A program made the position numbers and the translations under genes. Below, piece after piece: positions 1 through 11,525 of a stretch of DNA of 64,000 bases. Every line of letters begins with the position of its first letter. The first letter of the stretch is position 1. This stretch comes from Pyricularia pennisetigena (Eukaryota; Ascomycota; Sordariomycetes; Magnaporthales; Pyriculariaceae), in contig NC_043743.1 in assembly GCF_004337985.1 (NCBI RefSeq), positions 707,366 to 771,365 of the forward strand. Reading direction: 5' to 3'. The notes under the pieces were generated by a model. It did not search any database. It was not told where the DNA came from and worked only from the letters and a program-made list of their open reading frames with translations.

Positions 1-519
1 ATGCCCTCTTTGTGTGGCAGTGGAGGAAATGTTGGCTCAAAACTTCTGCAGAGGATCCAATCGCAACCGAGCTACCTTTAGACTAGCAGGCTTATGGAGT
101 AAAATAAATCATAAAAGAAGAACTGCGCCGATACGTTAGTTTACAATAAAGACTCTGCTGATTCACCCTTCTTCACCGTCTCCTCTGGTGCTTGGGTTGC
201 AGAAGAAGCAAGGTTAGGTTATTCAAGGCGCGTCACCCTGATATGATGTGACAGTCCCTGATTCCCGACTCCCCCGCCCACTTTTGCCCGCCGAGCCCAA
301 CATCAAACGGAATTTTTCCACAAGGCTGTGAGTTACCGCCAGCACCGGAAACCGATGACATTCTCATCACCACCGGGATTTTTTTTCACCATTGGCAGCC
401 GTGTGCATCGCCTTTGTCGCCGCAAGGTCGATTTTATTTCTTGCCCAATCCTGACCGACAGATTGCCTCGCAACTAGAGCCGACTGGGCATCGCGTCACC
501 GAACCCTCACGCCTCCATA
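1..519. other. Upstream region of UPF1
   Basis: There is no supportable coding region here. The stretch presumably holds the promoter and 5' untranslated region of the helicase gene that starts at 520. A short poly-T run lies near 380-387. I recognise no conserved regulatory motif. Confidence 0.5.
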
Positions 520-3500
520 ATGGAGGGCGCGTTTACGCACCTCGGAAACCACCTGATTTCGGACTCTGCCGCCGCAATCAAGGCCGGTGATACTGACGAC
601 CTTTCCAACATCGATGCCGACGAGAACCTCCTGTATGGAAAATATGGCGGGCGCGGCGGTCTAGGCGGCGCCCGCCGTCGCGGAGCGGACGACGACGAGA
701 CCGAGGCCTTGGACGATGACGATGATGAGAGTTTGGCCAGCGTTCCCGTAGACGGGATGCGCGGTCTCAGTCTGAAGGCTGCTGAAGAGGAGAAAGAGCT
801 GCCGGAGCACGCCTGCGCGTATGTATCGTATCCCAACCACTTGGGCTAGGCCGCATACTCGGTGGCCAAGAAAAGAAAAGAAAAAGCAAGTTTACTGACG
901 TTGGTCGATTATAAAGTTACTGCGGCATACACTCTCCAGCTTGTGTAGTCAAGTGTCTTGGCTGCAAGAAGTGGTTCTGCAATTCTCGTGGCAACACCTC
1001 GTCCTCCCACATAATCAACCATCTCGTTCGCGCGCGTCACAAGGAGGTCCAGCTCCATCCCGAATCCACCTTGGGCGACACCATCTTGGAGTGCTACAAC
1101 TGCGGAGTCCGGAACGTCTTCCTTCTCGGGTTCATTCCCGCCAAGTCCGATACTGTAGTGGTGCTTTTGTGTCGCCAGCCATGCGCCGCGAATCCGTCTT
1201 CCAAGGACATGAGCTGGGACATCTCGAGGTGGTCGCCACTGCTAGATGAGCGGAACTTCCTTTCCTGGCTTGTTGCTGTTCCTACTGATGCCGAGCAGCT
1301 CCGTGCACGGCACCTGACGCCGCCCATGATTGCCAAGCTTGAGGAGCTATGGAAGGAGGATGCGAACGCAACCGTGGACGATCTGGAGAAGAACGAGCAG
1401 ATTGACGACGAGCCTCACCCCGTACTGCTTAAATACGATGACCCCTATCACTACCAGAACATTTTTGGCCCGCTTGTCAAGATGGAGTCAGACTACGACA
1501 AGAAGCTGAAGGAAGCGCAGTCAGAGGATGGTCTTGTCGTTCGGTGGGACTATGGTCTCAACAACAAGCACCTTGCTAGCTTCATCCTGCCCAAAATCGA
1601 GTCTGGGGACGTCAAGCTGGCCGTCGGCGACGAAATGCGACTCAAATACAAGGGAGAGCTCCGTCCTCAGTGGGAAGGTGTTGGTTATGTGGTCAAGATT
1701 CCTAACAATCAGTCTGACGAGGTGACACTGGAGCTGCGGAAATCAGGAAACGACAAGTCTGTGCCAACTGAGTGCACTCATAACTTTTCGGCCGACTACG
1801 TTTGGAAAGCCACCTCATACGATCGGATGCAGCTCGCTATGCGGAACTTTGCCGTCGACGAAATGAGCGTCAGTGGCTATATATTCCACAAACTCCTCGG
1901 TCACGAGGTTGCTGTGGCTCCGATGCGGACTACAATGCCCAAAAAGTTCACGGCTCCTGGTCTCCCTGACCTCAACGGCAGTCAGATCAGTGCAATCAAG
2001 GCTGTCTTATCCACGCCGCTGAGTCTGATCCAGGGACCCCCGGGAACCGGAAAGACTGTGACTTCGGCCACCATCATTTACCATCTTGCCAAGATGAATG
2101 GCAGCCAAGTTCTCGTGTGCGCCCCCTCCAACGTCGCTGTCGACCAGCTGTGCGAGCGAGTTCACCGCACTGGCCTCAAGGTTGTGCGCCTGACGGCCAA
2201 ATCTCGTGAGGATGTCGAGTCTTCTGTCAGCTTCCTCGCTCTACACGAGCAGGTTCGCATGAATGATACCAACCCGGAACTTGCCAAGCTCCAGCAGCTG
2301 AAGAGTGAACTCGGCGAGCTTTCGAGCCAAGACGAAAAGAAGTTCAAGCAGTTGACCAAGGCCGCCGAGCGAGAGATCTTGAGCAATGCAGATGTTGTTT
2401 GCTGTACTTGCGTGGGCGCAGGTGACCCTCGTCTTGCCAAGCTAAAGTTCCGCAACGTGCTCATTGACGAGTCAACACAGTCTGCTGAGCCAGAGTGCAT
2501 GATCCCTCTGGTTCTCGGATGCAAGCAGGTCGTCTTGGTGGGTGACCACAAGCAGCTTGGCCCGGTTATTATGAACAAGAAGGCCGCAAAAGCTGGTCTA
2601 AACCAGTCTTTGTTCGAGCGCCTGGTGAAGCTCGGGTTGACCCCCATCAGGTTGAATGTTCAGTACCGCATGCACCCTTGCCTGTCTGAGTTTCCATCCA
2701 ATATGTTTTACGAGGGATCTTTGCAAAACGGTGTCACCATTCAGCAGCGCCTTCGACGCGACGTCGACTTTCCCTGGCCAGTTGGGGACATGCCCATGAT
2801 GTTCTGGTCAAACTTGGGTAACGAGGAAATCTCAGCATCGGGCACATCCTACCTGAACCGAACCGAGGCGTCCAACGTTGAGAAGATCGTCACACGCTTC
2901 TTCAAGGCTGGAGTTAAGCCAGGTGACATTGGTGTCATCACACCGTACGAGGGCCAGAGGAGCTACATCGTAAGCACAATGCAGAACACGGGAACGTTCA
3001 AGAAGGAGAGCTACAAAGAAGTCGAGGTTGCCTCGGTCGATGCCTTCCAGGGTCGTGAAAAGGACTTCATTGTTCTTTCGTGTGTGCGTTCAAACGAGAA
3101 CCAGGGCATTGGTTTCTTGTCGGACCCGCGTCGTCTCAACGTGGCTCTCACTCGTGCAAAATATGGTGTCGTCATTATCGGCAACCCGAAGGTCCTTTCA
3201 AAGCACGAGCTGTGGCATCACTTGCTGGTTCATTTCCGGGATCGCAAGTGCTTGGTAGATGGGCCTCTCACAAACTTGCAGGCTTCCCTTTTGCAGTTTA
3301 GCAAGCCCAAGACCCCGTTTCGACCTGCACGCTTCTCTCAACAGCACTCGCAGTATGCGCCAAGCCAAGCTGGTTACGCCAACGGCCGCTTCCCCGGCTC
3401 GAACCTCAACGGAGGATCTGGCAGGGACTTTGACACAGGCTCCATGATGTCTTATATTCCAGACGACGTCTCGTCCCTTCATAGCTCGAGCCTTGGTGGT

Positions 3501-3935
3501 GCTGGCCTTGCGTCTGCATACCCGGCTATGTTTTCCAACTTCAACCCCGAACAGTGGCCAGGCCTTCCCGGCGTACCTGGACATGGCCGTTCGGGCAACA
3601 GGAACCGTGGCCGGGGTGCTGAGAGCATTGCCGGAGAGAGTGTGGCAAACTCGGAATACACGGACGCCAGTTCCAGCGTCATCGGTGGCAAGGGTATCGG
3701 GCAGGGTGGTGTCAGTCTCGGTGCAGGAATTGGGGCCGGTATCGGTGCTGGGCTTCATGATGCCGTTGGCGCGGGCCGTCCGACGTCGTATAGCCACAGC
3801 GACCGCCTTAGGCAGTACGTCGAGAGCGGCGGCCGTATGACAGGTCCGAACAACGGCTACCGCCGCTACGACGACGACCAGCAGAGTATTAGCACGGCAT
3901 TTGCTAGTCAAGCCGGTGGCACTGGCTACGACTGA
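520..3935 (+). CDS. upf1: ATP-dependent RNA helicase UPF1/NAM7 (nonsense-mediated decay)
   Basis: Superfamily 1 RNA helicase, the central factor of nonsense-mediated mRNA decay, acting in the cytoplasm with Upf2 and Upf3 on terminating ribosomes. The exons are 520-818 and 917-3935. The 98-base intron (GTATGT..AAAG) joins an Ala codon so that the Cys/His-rich zinc domain reads straight through the junction ([13 protein letters not shown], residues about 97-110). The product is 1105 residues, the usual family length. Visible helicase motifs are Walker A GPPGTGKT at about residue 473, the DEST box in [23 protein letters not shown], and the arginine-finger motif [13 protein letters not shown]. 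The N-terminal 90 residues are acidic and the C-terminal tail is rich in Gly, Ser and Arg, as expected of a disordered tail. The ATG at 520 is the first in frame and gives a complete zinc domain. Function is assigned from family; the splice site is inferred from frame. Confidence 0.96.
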
Positions 3936-5200
3936 GACGGACAAAAGATGATTTTTGACGACGCAAGAGTGCAGTCTCTTCAAAAAGAGCTTACCATGCT
4001 CCCGGGCCTCGGGCCCAGGAACTTGCTTCCCCACTTCCTCCTCTTCAGAGCGGGTGCTGTAGCAGGAAAATTTTGGCGACTGGCCAAACTAGCTAGCTAG
4101 CTCACCTCCCCAGCAGACCAGAGGTCAACAGGATCAAGGATTTAGTCCTGGTCCTGCCGCTTCGGTGTGCTTCGGGCCGCCTTGACCATAGAATTACCAT
4201 TCCGAGCACGCCTGCCATCAGGCGGGTTGATGACAGCAGAGCTTCGCCATCGCTCAAAGCCCCATCAAGTACATGGTGCTTACGGGGGAAGGACAGCGGC
4301 GAGCGTTCGGCTCTGAGTTGATGCTGGCCGACAAGGCATGATTAGACTGCTGTTGCTGGAACCAGGATCGCGGTGACGCTTGGAGTTGGCGAAGGCTGGT
4401 TGGTACCGACCCAAGTTGGCACGGTTGCAAGATGAATTGCAATTGGTTATTTTTTTTTTTTTTTGACGCGAAGGGCTTGTGCTCCCTGCCTTACTCACTG
4501 ATTGGAGTCGTTCTTTGATGAAGGCTGACAACAGTTGTCTCTCAACTGTGCGACTTGTTGCAGTGAGTCGTGTCATTCATTTTTTTGCAGTCGTTTTTTT
4601 ACGCAAGCTAGCTACCATTCTTTTACATTCTTTGGAGGATTGGCCTCGTTCAATCGTGCTTCACCGATGGTTGGCATTGTTTGGGTCTAGCTCTTCTATA
4701 TCAGTTGTACGCCCATCTGGTGGTTGGACCTTGCTAAGCGTTGATTGTCCGCGGTGGGGGTTGATGGCTGGAGAGGTTGTCGAGAAAAAGTTTCATTTTC
4801 GTTGCTAGTTATTTAGATATCTGGCGTCCGCTCTTTAGGGTATCGATAATACAGACGTTCCCCGAATGGTTCTGCGCATGCATGTGCAGCTCGTGAGAGG
4901 CAGATACTTTTCCTGATAGTGACCGAGCTACCCAGGTAGGTATTTACCTACCTGCTCGCCCGTCAACTTGCCTACCTATCTGTCCACGTACTAACTAGGC
5001 TACCTATTCACTCCTTAGCTACTCACCTACTTATCTTGGTCCATTCCTTCTGTCCTGATCATCCGAATACCACAGCTAAGAAGTAACCCGTACGGGATGC
5101 CAATTATGTGGTGCAAAATATGAATACCAACGCGTAATTGGCTGCGTGATAAGGGGCCCCCTCTGCAATGGCCATACTCTGTTCGTGGCCAAGGTCAACA
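3936..5200. other. Intergenic region 3' of UPF1
   Basis: No supportable gene. The first few hundred bases are probably the UPF1 3' untranslated region. A poly-T run lies at 4450-4464. From about 4930 to 5040 the strand is built of loose CTAC/TACC units and includes a perfect inverted repeat at 4934-4953. Confidence 0.4.
4934..4953. repeat. Perfect inverted repeat within a CTAC-rich tract
   Basis: Nine-base arms AGGTAGGTA and TACCTACCT are separated by two T residues. They sit in about 100 bases of degenerate CTAC repeats, so slippage of the simple repeat is the likely origin. I infer no function. Confidence 0.6.
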
Positions 5201-5292
5201 GACGGCCAGCTTGCCAAGTCATGATAATAGCCCCTCATAATTTTTGAACCCTCTTTTCACCTCACAGATTAGCGTGAAAGCGTCTAAATCAT

Positions 5293-5332
5293 CTGCAGGA
5301 GGTCCCGGGTTTAATCCCCAGTTGAGCCCGAT
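5293..5332 (+). pseudogene. Decayed 3' half of a tRNA-Pro-like gene
   Basis: The segment lines up base for base with the 3' half of the intact tRNA-Pro at 7608-7699: end of the anticodon stem, T arm and 3' acceptor strand. The T-loop GTTCGATCC has become GTTTAATCC and the CCGG of the T stem has become CCAG. Most differences are C/T or G/A transitions. No matching 5' half (D arm, anticodon, 5' acceptor) is visible upstream, so it cannot fold as a tRNA. It could be a truncated tRNA copy or the remnant of a tRNA-derived short element. The transition bias would fit repeat-induced point mutation, which is inference. Confidence 0.45.
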
Positions 5333-5846
5333 CAACTTGATGGGATGAATGTTAATCAGCAAGATATAGTGCGCATTCTTTTTTGGTATCGGTAATATAA
5401 TTGTTGCCGGGTGGTTTGCGCATGTAAGCAGAGCTTGGCGACAGCAGATGCTGTATATAATGTAATACTGGAAGACTATGTTTGGATTACACAGCGCGTT
5501 ATTTATAACGACCATGACTGACAGTAAATTGCAAGCATGTATTATATAAGTATTCCTGAACGTGTTGGTCGAAAACAACTTGTTCAGGCGTACAAGACGG
5601 CTCGCACTCTTTGTATGAGTATAAAATAGATAAATAGGAAATATATTTGGCATATACTAAGTCAATGGGCAATAATAAGAATTAGGACAAGTCCAGTGTT
5701 GATTCACACATGTACAAAGTACCGCAGGTACTTTATGCATGTTTGTCATCATTATGCGCTCTATACGCTGTGTAAGTAGCATGATACGGTTGCTACAGCT
5801 CCAGTCTGTAGCAATTGTGCGAGGGGGGACCGGGTAAGGGCAACCG

Positions 5847-6134
5847 TTACGCTCTGTCGGATATTGACTGGGGTAGTCGAACACCATACCTATCCACAAG
5901 ACTCGGCTTGATCTGAGAGTGAGCCCACAGCTTCTGGGTCGTGGTTGCATGAATGTGGCGGGCCTTTGGGCGGCTGCTTTTATGTGCATGCCGAGTCTCG
6001 CGCATTTTGGTCGCAAAGTGGACCTTAAAAGCCTCAAAATGCTCGACGCCGTAATTAGTGACTTCTTCCGGGTTCTGGGCTGGTAGCCAGATAGATGAGC
6101 CACACTCAACATACTGGTCCGAAAAATGGATCAT
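5847..6134 (-). pseudogene. Possible coding remnant, unrecognised
   Basis: A 95-codon open stretch whose predicted protein looks compositionally ordinary (not low complexity), for example EEVTNYGVEHFEAFKVHF near its start. I recognise no family. It lies in an AT-rich, gene-poor block, has no convincing promoter or splice context, and is followed upstream by a 24-base poly-T run at 6189-6212. It may be the tail of a decayed gene or chance. It is reported mainly so that it can be searched. Confidence 0.15.
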
Positions 6135-7607
6135 GTACCGAGAACTCCCAACACCAGATAAGGAATCCTCATCGGAAACTTGTGCAAGTTTTTTTTTTTT
6201 TTTTTTTTTTTTCCTTCGCAGAGCCTTTTTCTCTCTTTGTAGATGACGCAGCGCAAAGAGGCAATACTAAGCACATTTTGTTCGAGCACTTATATTGTAA
6301 CGCAGTCACTTATTTGTCGCTTGCCATATAAAGTATCTCAAGGTTTTTTTAGTTTAAAGCATCTGCAAGACAGCCAACGTGATTTGTATTTTGGAGCCTC
6401 TCCGTGACATGACATTAATTTATGGGACATTGGCTGTTTCCAAGTTAATATAAATCGTTGCTGATTATACTCAATGAAATGCAATTTCCTCAAATTCATT
6501 ATTCTCTTGCTGGCCGCAACCTACACCTAGTTTAATAGTCTGCTTCATTTACAATTGACAACCCTGAACTGAATATATAATTTTCTGGGTACTAATTACC
6601 TTTTGCATAGTTACAAGCTGCTGAAAGATACCATGCCATAATGACAGATTCCCAGCAAATTACATGCGTCTTTTGTAGTTAAGAGGCCTCATTGGCCGCC
6701 AGCGTGGCTGCATCTGGCTGGTCTCCCAAGGGTTGTGAGATTGGTGAAGCCGTCGTGGAATACCTCATCTGCTAGAGTGCCAGCCAAACGTTCTTGCACT
6801 GGCCACGCCCATCATTTTCTCTAGCCGCAAGCCTGGGAATTAATACTTTTTGGTGGTGTAAAATCAACAAATAAGGCAAGCTAAAAGAAAAAAAAAAAGG
6901 CAACGAATATTCAATGCAGCATCGCATAGTAAATGAATTTCGCGTTCACCCCAGGTTCAAGTTGCCGATGTATCAAGCGACGATTTTGCGAGCTCTTCTC
7001 CAGCCTCTTCGCAACCAACCGACTTTTAATTTACCCTTTATTTCCTGTTCCATCGCTGATTTCTCACACGACTGGAATGCATTGACTTTTGGCTTGTTCA
7101 CTTTACGAGCCAAGCAATTACGGCACAGAGGCCGTTACGTGGTGCTGCAAAATTCTTAGCTATAGTCCCAACGATAACATGAAATCGGCTCAAGTAATTC
7201 GTCAGCACCTCATGGATTTGACAGCTCGTCTAGCACGAGCTCAAAAGTTGCAACAGAGGTCGACAATAAGCTTCAATCCCAATATGGCGAGGGCGTTACT
7301 CTTGGGGACGTCCATGTAAACCCAGTTTTCCATTAATTGTTACCAACGAATGTGCAGACGTACAGTATTCTTGCCAAGCTCCCGAATGTGAGAGAAAAGC
7401 GAATTTGTCCCTGCTACACGGCAGACGGCAAGCACCGACAATTTTTTTGCTTGTCAACTGGCGAGCCCCGTCATGACGGTTCAGCACCCACGTGGATCAG
7501 TTTATCTGGCCAGGGTCTGTCGAGTGTCAGTGAATGAGACTTCATCACAGCACACAGTGACAGTATATAATGTGAGATTGTGGGTGTCCAATCACAACAA
7601 GATAAGA
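6135..7607. other. AT-rich gene-poor region
   Basis: No coding region can be supported. It contains a 24-base poly-T run (6189-6212) and long AT-rich stretches between about 6250 and 6660. Short open frames here have no recognisable content. Confidence 0.4.
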
Positions 7608-7699
7608 GGCCTGATGGTCTAGAGGTATGATTGCTGCTTTGGGTACGATTCGATACATACAACTGCAGCAGGTCCCGGGTTCGATCCCCGGTCAGGCCC
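7608..7699 (+). tRNA. tRNA-Pro (anticodon TGG) with a 20-base intron
   Basis: A complete cloverleaf can be drawn. The acceptor strands GGCCTGA (7608-7614) and TCAGGCC (7692-7698) pair perfectly. The anticodon stem is GCTGC/GCAGC and the loop TTTGGG-T gives anticodon TGG. The T arm carries the TTCGATC loop. A 20-base intron at 7644-7663 sits one base 3' of the anticodon, the canonical position for nuclear tRNA introns. The mature length is 72 bases plus CCA. An internal B box is visible in the T arm. A decayed relative of its 3' half lies 2.3 kb upstream. Confidence 0.93.
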
Positions 7700-9584
7700 A
7701 TTATTTTTCGATCTCAATTTTTTTTTTCTTTTTTCACACTAGTTGATTTAATCACTGCCTTTTTGCTTTTAACTACTTTGCCGCAATTTATGCTACTGTT
7801 TGTTGTAGTCTTAGGTTAAAATAAATACAGTTCATACTAGACAACTTTGACATTAATGTATACTCCATGCCTGCCTATTTACAGGTGGGAACGTTACGTA
7901 GTTGAAGGTGTCAGACTGCAAGAAGCGGACCAGGTTACCTTCCACCCGACCCTTTCCTCAAGGCATGCCAAGGCAAGTGCAAAAGTGCTCAAAAATGTTA
8001 ACCCTTGTATCTGTCAGCCGAGAAAAACATTCCTAACGAGTAACTCGAGCTCTTTTCAACAAGTGGTGTGACTGGGATTACGCCTGGTGTTGGTTCCGTT
8101 GGTCTCTCGGTCCCAGCTATCGAAGTGGCATCTATTCTATTTCCATTGGATGTCCACTTGCAAAACATAGATCTACTTGCAACAGATGAGCGGGCTGCCG
8201 AGAAGTAAGAGGAATATGCCAAAAGCACATCCGGCCAAGTGGACCAAAAGACTAGTTAATTTACCCAATTTGAACAGATGGAACGGTCTTTTAACATACT
8301 CAATGCGGCTGATTTCAAGCGATCACCCAGTTAATCTGGGTATACAGTGCTGAAGCATCTTTCTGCTGGAGATTGTATGGGCGCCATAAACAGGAATAGC
8401 CTCTTGAATCGTTGAAAGACGATGAAAAGAAGGGATCTAAAAGGTTGTGGCCAGAATGGCACTGTGACATTTCCATTGGCCCATGTGAGTACGCCAAGTG
8501 GGTCGATGTACGCGTGGCTGTGGGTCCGTCGGGTGCATCCATACAAGAAATGTTGATGTGCTCCCGCGTGCGGTTATAGTGCCAAGCTTAATTGGACCTA
8601 GGAAATGTTGAATGTAGCAGTGTGCACGACTTAGTCAGGAGGGAACTTGCATCCTGTTGCTGGCTATATTTACCGAAGTAACTGGCATTAGTCATTGACG
8701 GGAGCTTTCGTCTTTTGGTCGAGTTTTTTTAGTGCAACACATCCTGTGCGCAAAGGCGATGCCCTTTGCTGCCACGGCAGAAGTACATTACAATTTACAA
8801 CACCTTTAGCCATCAACCATGATAATCACCAATCGGCCACAACCCAGCTACTAGTTTGATCATTGCGACTGCTTCGACACCATGTGTGAGGCCTTGGACT
8901 CCAGACTGCAAAACAGCAGTCAACCAGCATAGAAAAGCAGTCAAGACTGCACCGAGTAGGAGATCAAGATTCAAAGAACATGACTTCCTGTTGAATATGC
9001 TTTTTGCTCGGTGGCAACGTGGACTGTGCTGCCATGGATCTGCAGCGTCATGCCATCTATAATCACAGGGGGTGTTGACTATGGCTTTCTTTGCTGAGTA
9101 GATTCTCATTGTGTATGCTTCAAACGATAAATCCTAACATTCCAACAGACATCATAGCGTAAACCATTCTAATATATTAGGTCGCTGCATGTTTATCGTG
9201 TGCACTTTATTTCTGAGCGAGCGAGAGGGATAGGAAACCGAGTAACTGCTCTGTGCTGATATCAGCTTTCCTATTATCATTTGGGAAGGTACGCGACAGC
9301 AATACGGAACTGTGACTCACGTAAACTTGCATGACGTCCTTCAATCGCCAAACATCAGGCAGGAGGCTTCACTATTGGGAAAAGATAGCACCAGTGACTT
9401 GTATACAAGGCACCTCATCTTCACACAACCCCATTTCATACCAGTTCTCACCATCCCCTCAGTCCTCAACCTTGTGCCAGCTGAACGCTCTTTTTTTTTT
9501 CTTATTAAAGAAAACCTGTCTGCCTCCTGACCCTGACTCTATCGCCCAGCAGCAGCAAAAAGGAGAGTGGTAGCAGCCCCCAAA
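7700..9584. other. Intergenic region, no supportable gene
   Basis: A T-rich stretch follows the tRNA directly (7702-7735), consistent with an RNA polymerase III terminator. The minus strand of 7998-8228 and 8315-8546 has short open frames (for example GTERPTEPTPGVIPVTP) that I cannot assign to any family and do not call as genes. A short poly-T run lies at 9490-9500. Confidence 0.35.
7709..7731 (+). terminator. Probable RNA polymerase III terminator of tRNA-Pro
   Basis: The first T runs after the tRNA 3' end, including a run of nine, are the usual termination signal for polymerase III. The assignment rests only on position and composition. Confidence 0.5.
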
Positions 9585-11525
9585 ATGAACGGCCAAACCG
9601 ACGCTCCCGCCGTCCCTGCCGCCGATCCAGCGCTCCCGCCGGCCCAAGAAAAAGGCCGGCAAGGGCCCGCAAGGGGTAACAAAGAACTGGGTGTGTCGTC
9701 TTTGTTTTTGCCATGCTTGTATGATATAATATATTAACATCCTCATAGGGACAAGGGGCAAGGGACCTCGGTACACGCAGCACTCCGCCGGAAACGGCGT
9801 GAGGAAAAGGCTGCCGCCGCCGCCGCCGTCTCTGCTGCCGTCCCGACCGGAAACAATCAAATAACCGTCATATATGCGGATCATTCCTGTGCCTGGCAGC
9901 GTCCTCTACCCAGTCATATCTTCTAGTATATCCATCCTCACTACCTCCTAGCCCCTATACTCTATCAGCTCCTCTAGCATACCATCTCTCTCATCCTCTC
10001 TCCTATTTACCGTATCGAGGAAATTACACAAAATCACCCGTGACCTAGTCCATGCAGTTAATCATCTCCATTTTGAGCCTGCCTCTGCTAGGGTTCCAAG
10101 TGAAGCTTTGTGGAGCTTGGCCGTCGCTTTGTTTGTAGATCACCCAACACGGGTCTGGTGACCACCATGCTGCAAATCTCTCGGGTGTCTCATGGCCGAC
10201 CGTGCCGATTTCGCAGCCTTCAATTGCTCTCCATAGAGACCAAACACAGTCACAGTGAGCTGGAGTTTGTCAGAAGACCAGGTAGCCAATTAATCTAATT
10301 TCTTAGAAGTGTCGTTGATGGTGATGAAGCAAAGGCTCCTCTTTCTCTCCACTTCACTCCAGAAAACTATGGCCCACAAATTAAGACCCGATAACGATCG
10401 GTCCGTCCATCCTTCATCAAGCGGTTAGTTCCCTTTCAGTCTACCTGACAACTCAGCCAGCCATCTCGGACTCATGTAGTGACCCTGACCATAAGAAAAG
10501 CCCATAAAACAGAAAGGCAACCTGCGTGCGTTGGAATATCCCTACCAGAAAGAACCTAGTGGCTACAGCTGTGTCATATCCTAACTCATCCTGCCATCTC
10601 GATGCCCATTTGTCCTTTTCACTTTCACTTCGTGCGTTAGGACTCAAGTACGGGACACGGGGCTCTGCGCTCAGCCGCAGGGCGCTAGAACATTCGCGTG
10701 GGTGACTAAAAAAATCCCTGTGTAAACGACGATCGAAATCCGGCGACTCCCACGCCTAGCAGTCTCGTGTCACACCTTCAGCCCGATTGTGCAAGTGGCC
10801 TTGCGACTTTATGGCGGGCGCACTTTTTGGCCCAGCGGTTACAGGTTATCCAATCTGACAAGATTGATGCCCGGTTAGCCAAGTCTTGCTGGGCTTGGAT
10901 ATCACCTATATCAACCATACACATTGTTTTCTGGAACTGCGAAAATGCAGGCCCAACCCGGCAGTGCTTGCATATTGCATTGTGTGCTTTGACCCCTTGA
11001 CCGGGTCTGGACGACTACAGGATATCCACATCTTTATCCCGGCCAATTTGACAGACCTCCAGTTAGACCACAACTACGCTGAGCGACGATTCATGCGAGG
11101 CCCCTCCGCAGGATCCATGTTGCTACTTATGGTAGGTTGGGTGTGCAAGGAATATGTCTGCTGCTTCAGACCCGCCTTACAAGCTTGGGTTGGCATGGGG
11201 GCGGCCTTGTGCATTCATGTCGACTTAGACTTGCGAATATAGGATCAATAGGGAGATTGTTCATGTTACATCAGATAGCCGGATGCCATGATTGCACAGT
11301 CAGGGACTCGGGAGAGCGTTGCAATGGAGCAGATGGCATCAGAGGGGGAAGAGAGATAAAAGGGCGGCAATGCCCGCTGCTTGGGCCTCGATTTCTCTCT
11401 CGACCTCAGCCCTCGACGGTTTGTCAGTTCAGGTTTCTAGTCTCTCCTTTATCGCCGTCGGTGGACAAGTCGCTCCGAGGACCAACTTCACTCGTTGATT
11501 TTATTTCCTTGTCATCCTTTCCATC
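9585..11525. other. Intergenic region with an unassigned Ala/Pro/Lys-rich open trace
   Basis: At 9585-9740 there is an ATG-initiated open frame of about 50 codons (MNGQTDAPAVPAADPAL at its start), followed by possible splice sites near 9690 and 9750, but no continuation gives a recognisable protein. The rest up to the FAD oxidase start shows no supportable gene. The last few hundred bases are presumably its promoter. Confidence 0.3.

Noticed and set aside
3198..4034. 278-codon open frame on the minus strand over the UPF1 3' end
   Set aside because: It overlaps the coding strand of UPF1 and its low-information Val/Ala/Arg-rich protein is what the reverse strand of GC-rich coding DNA produces.
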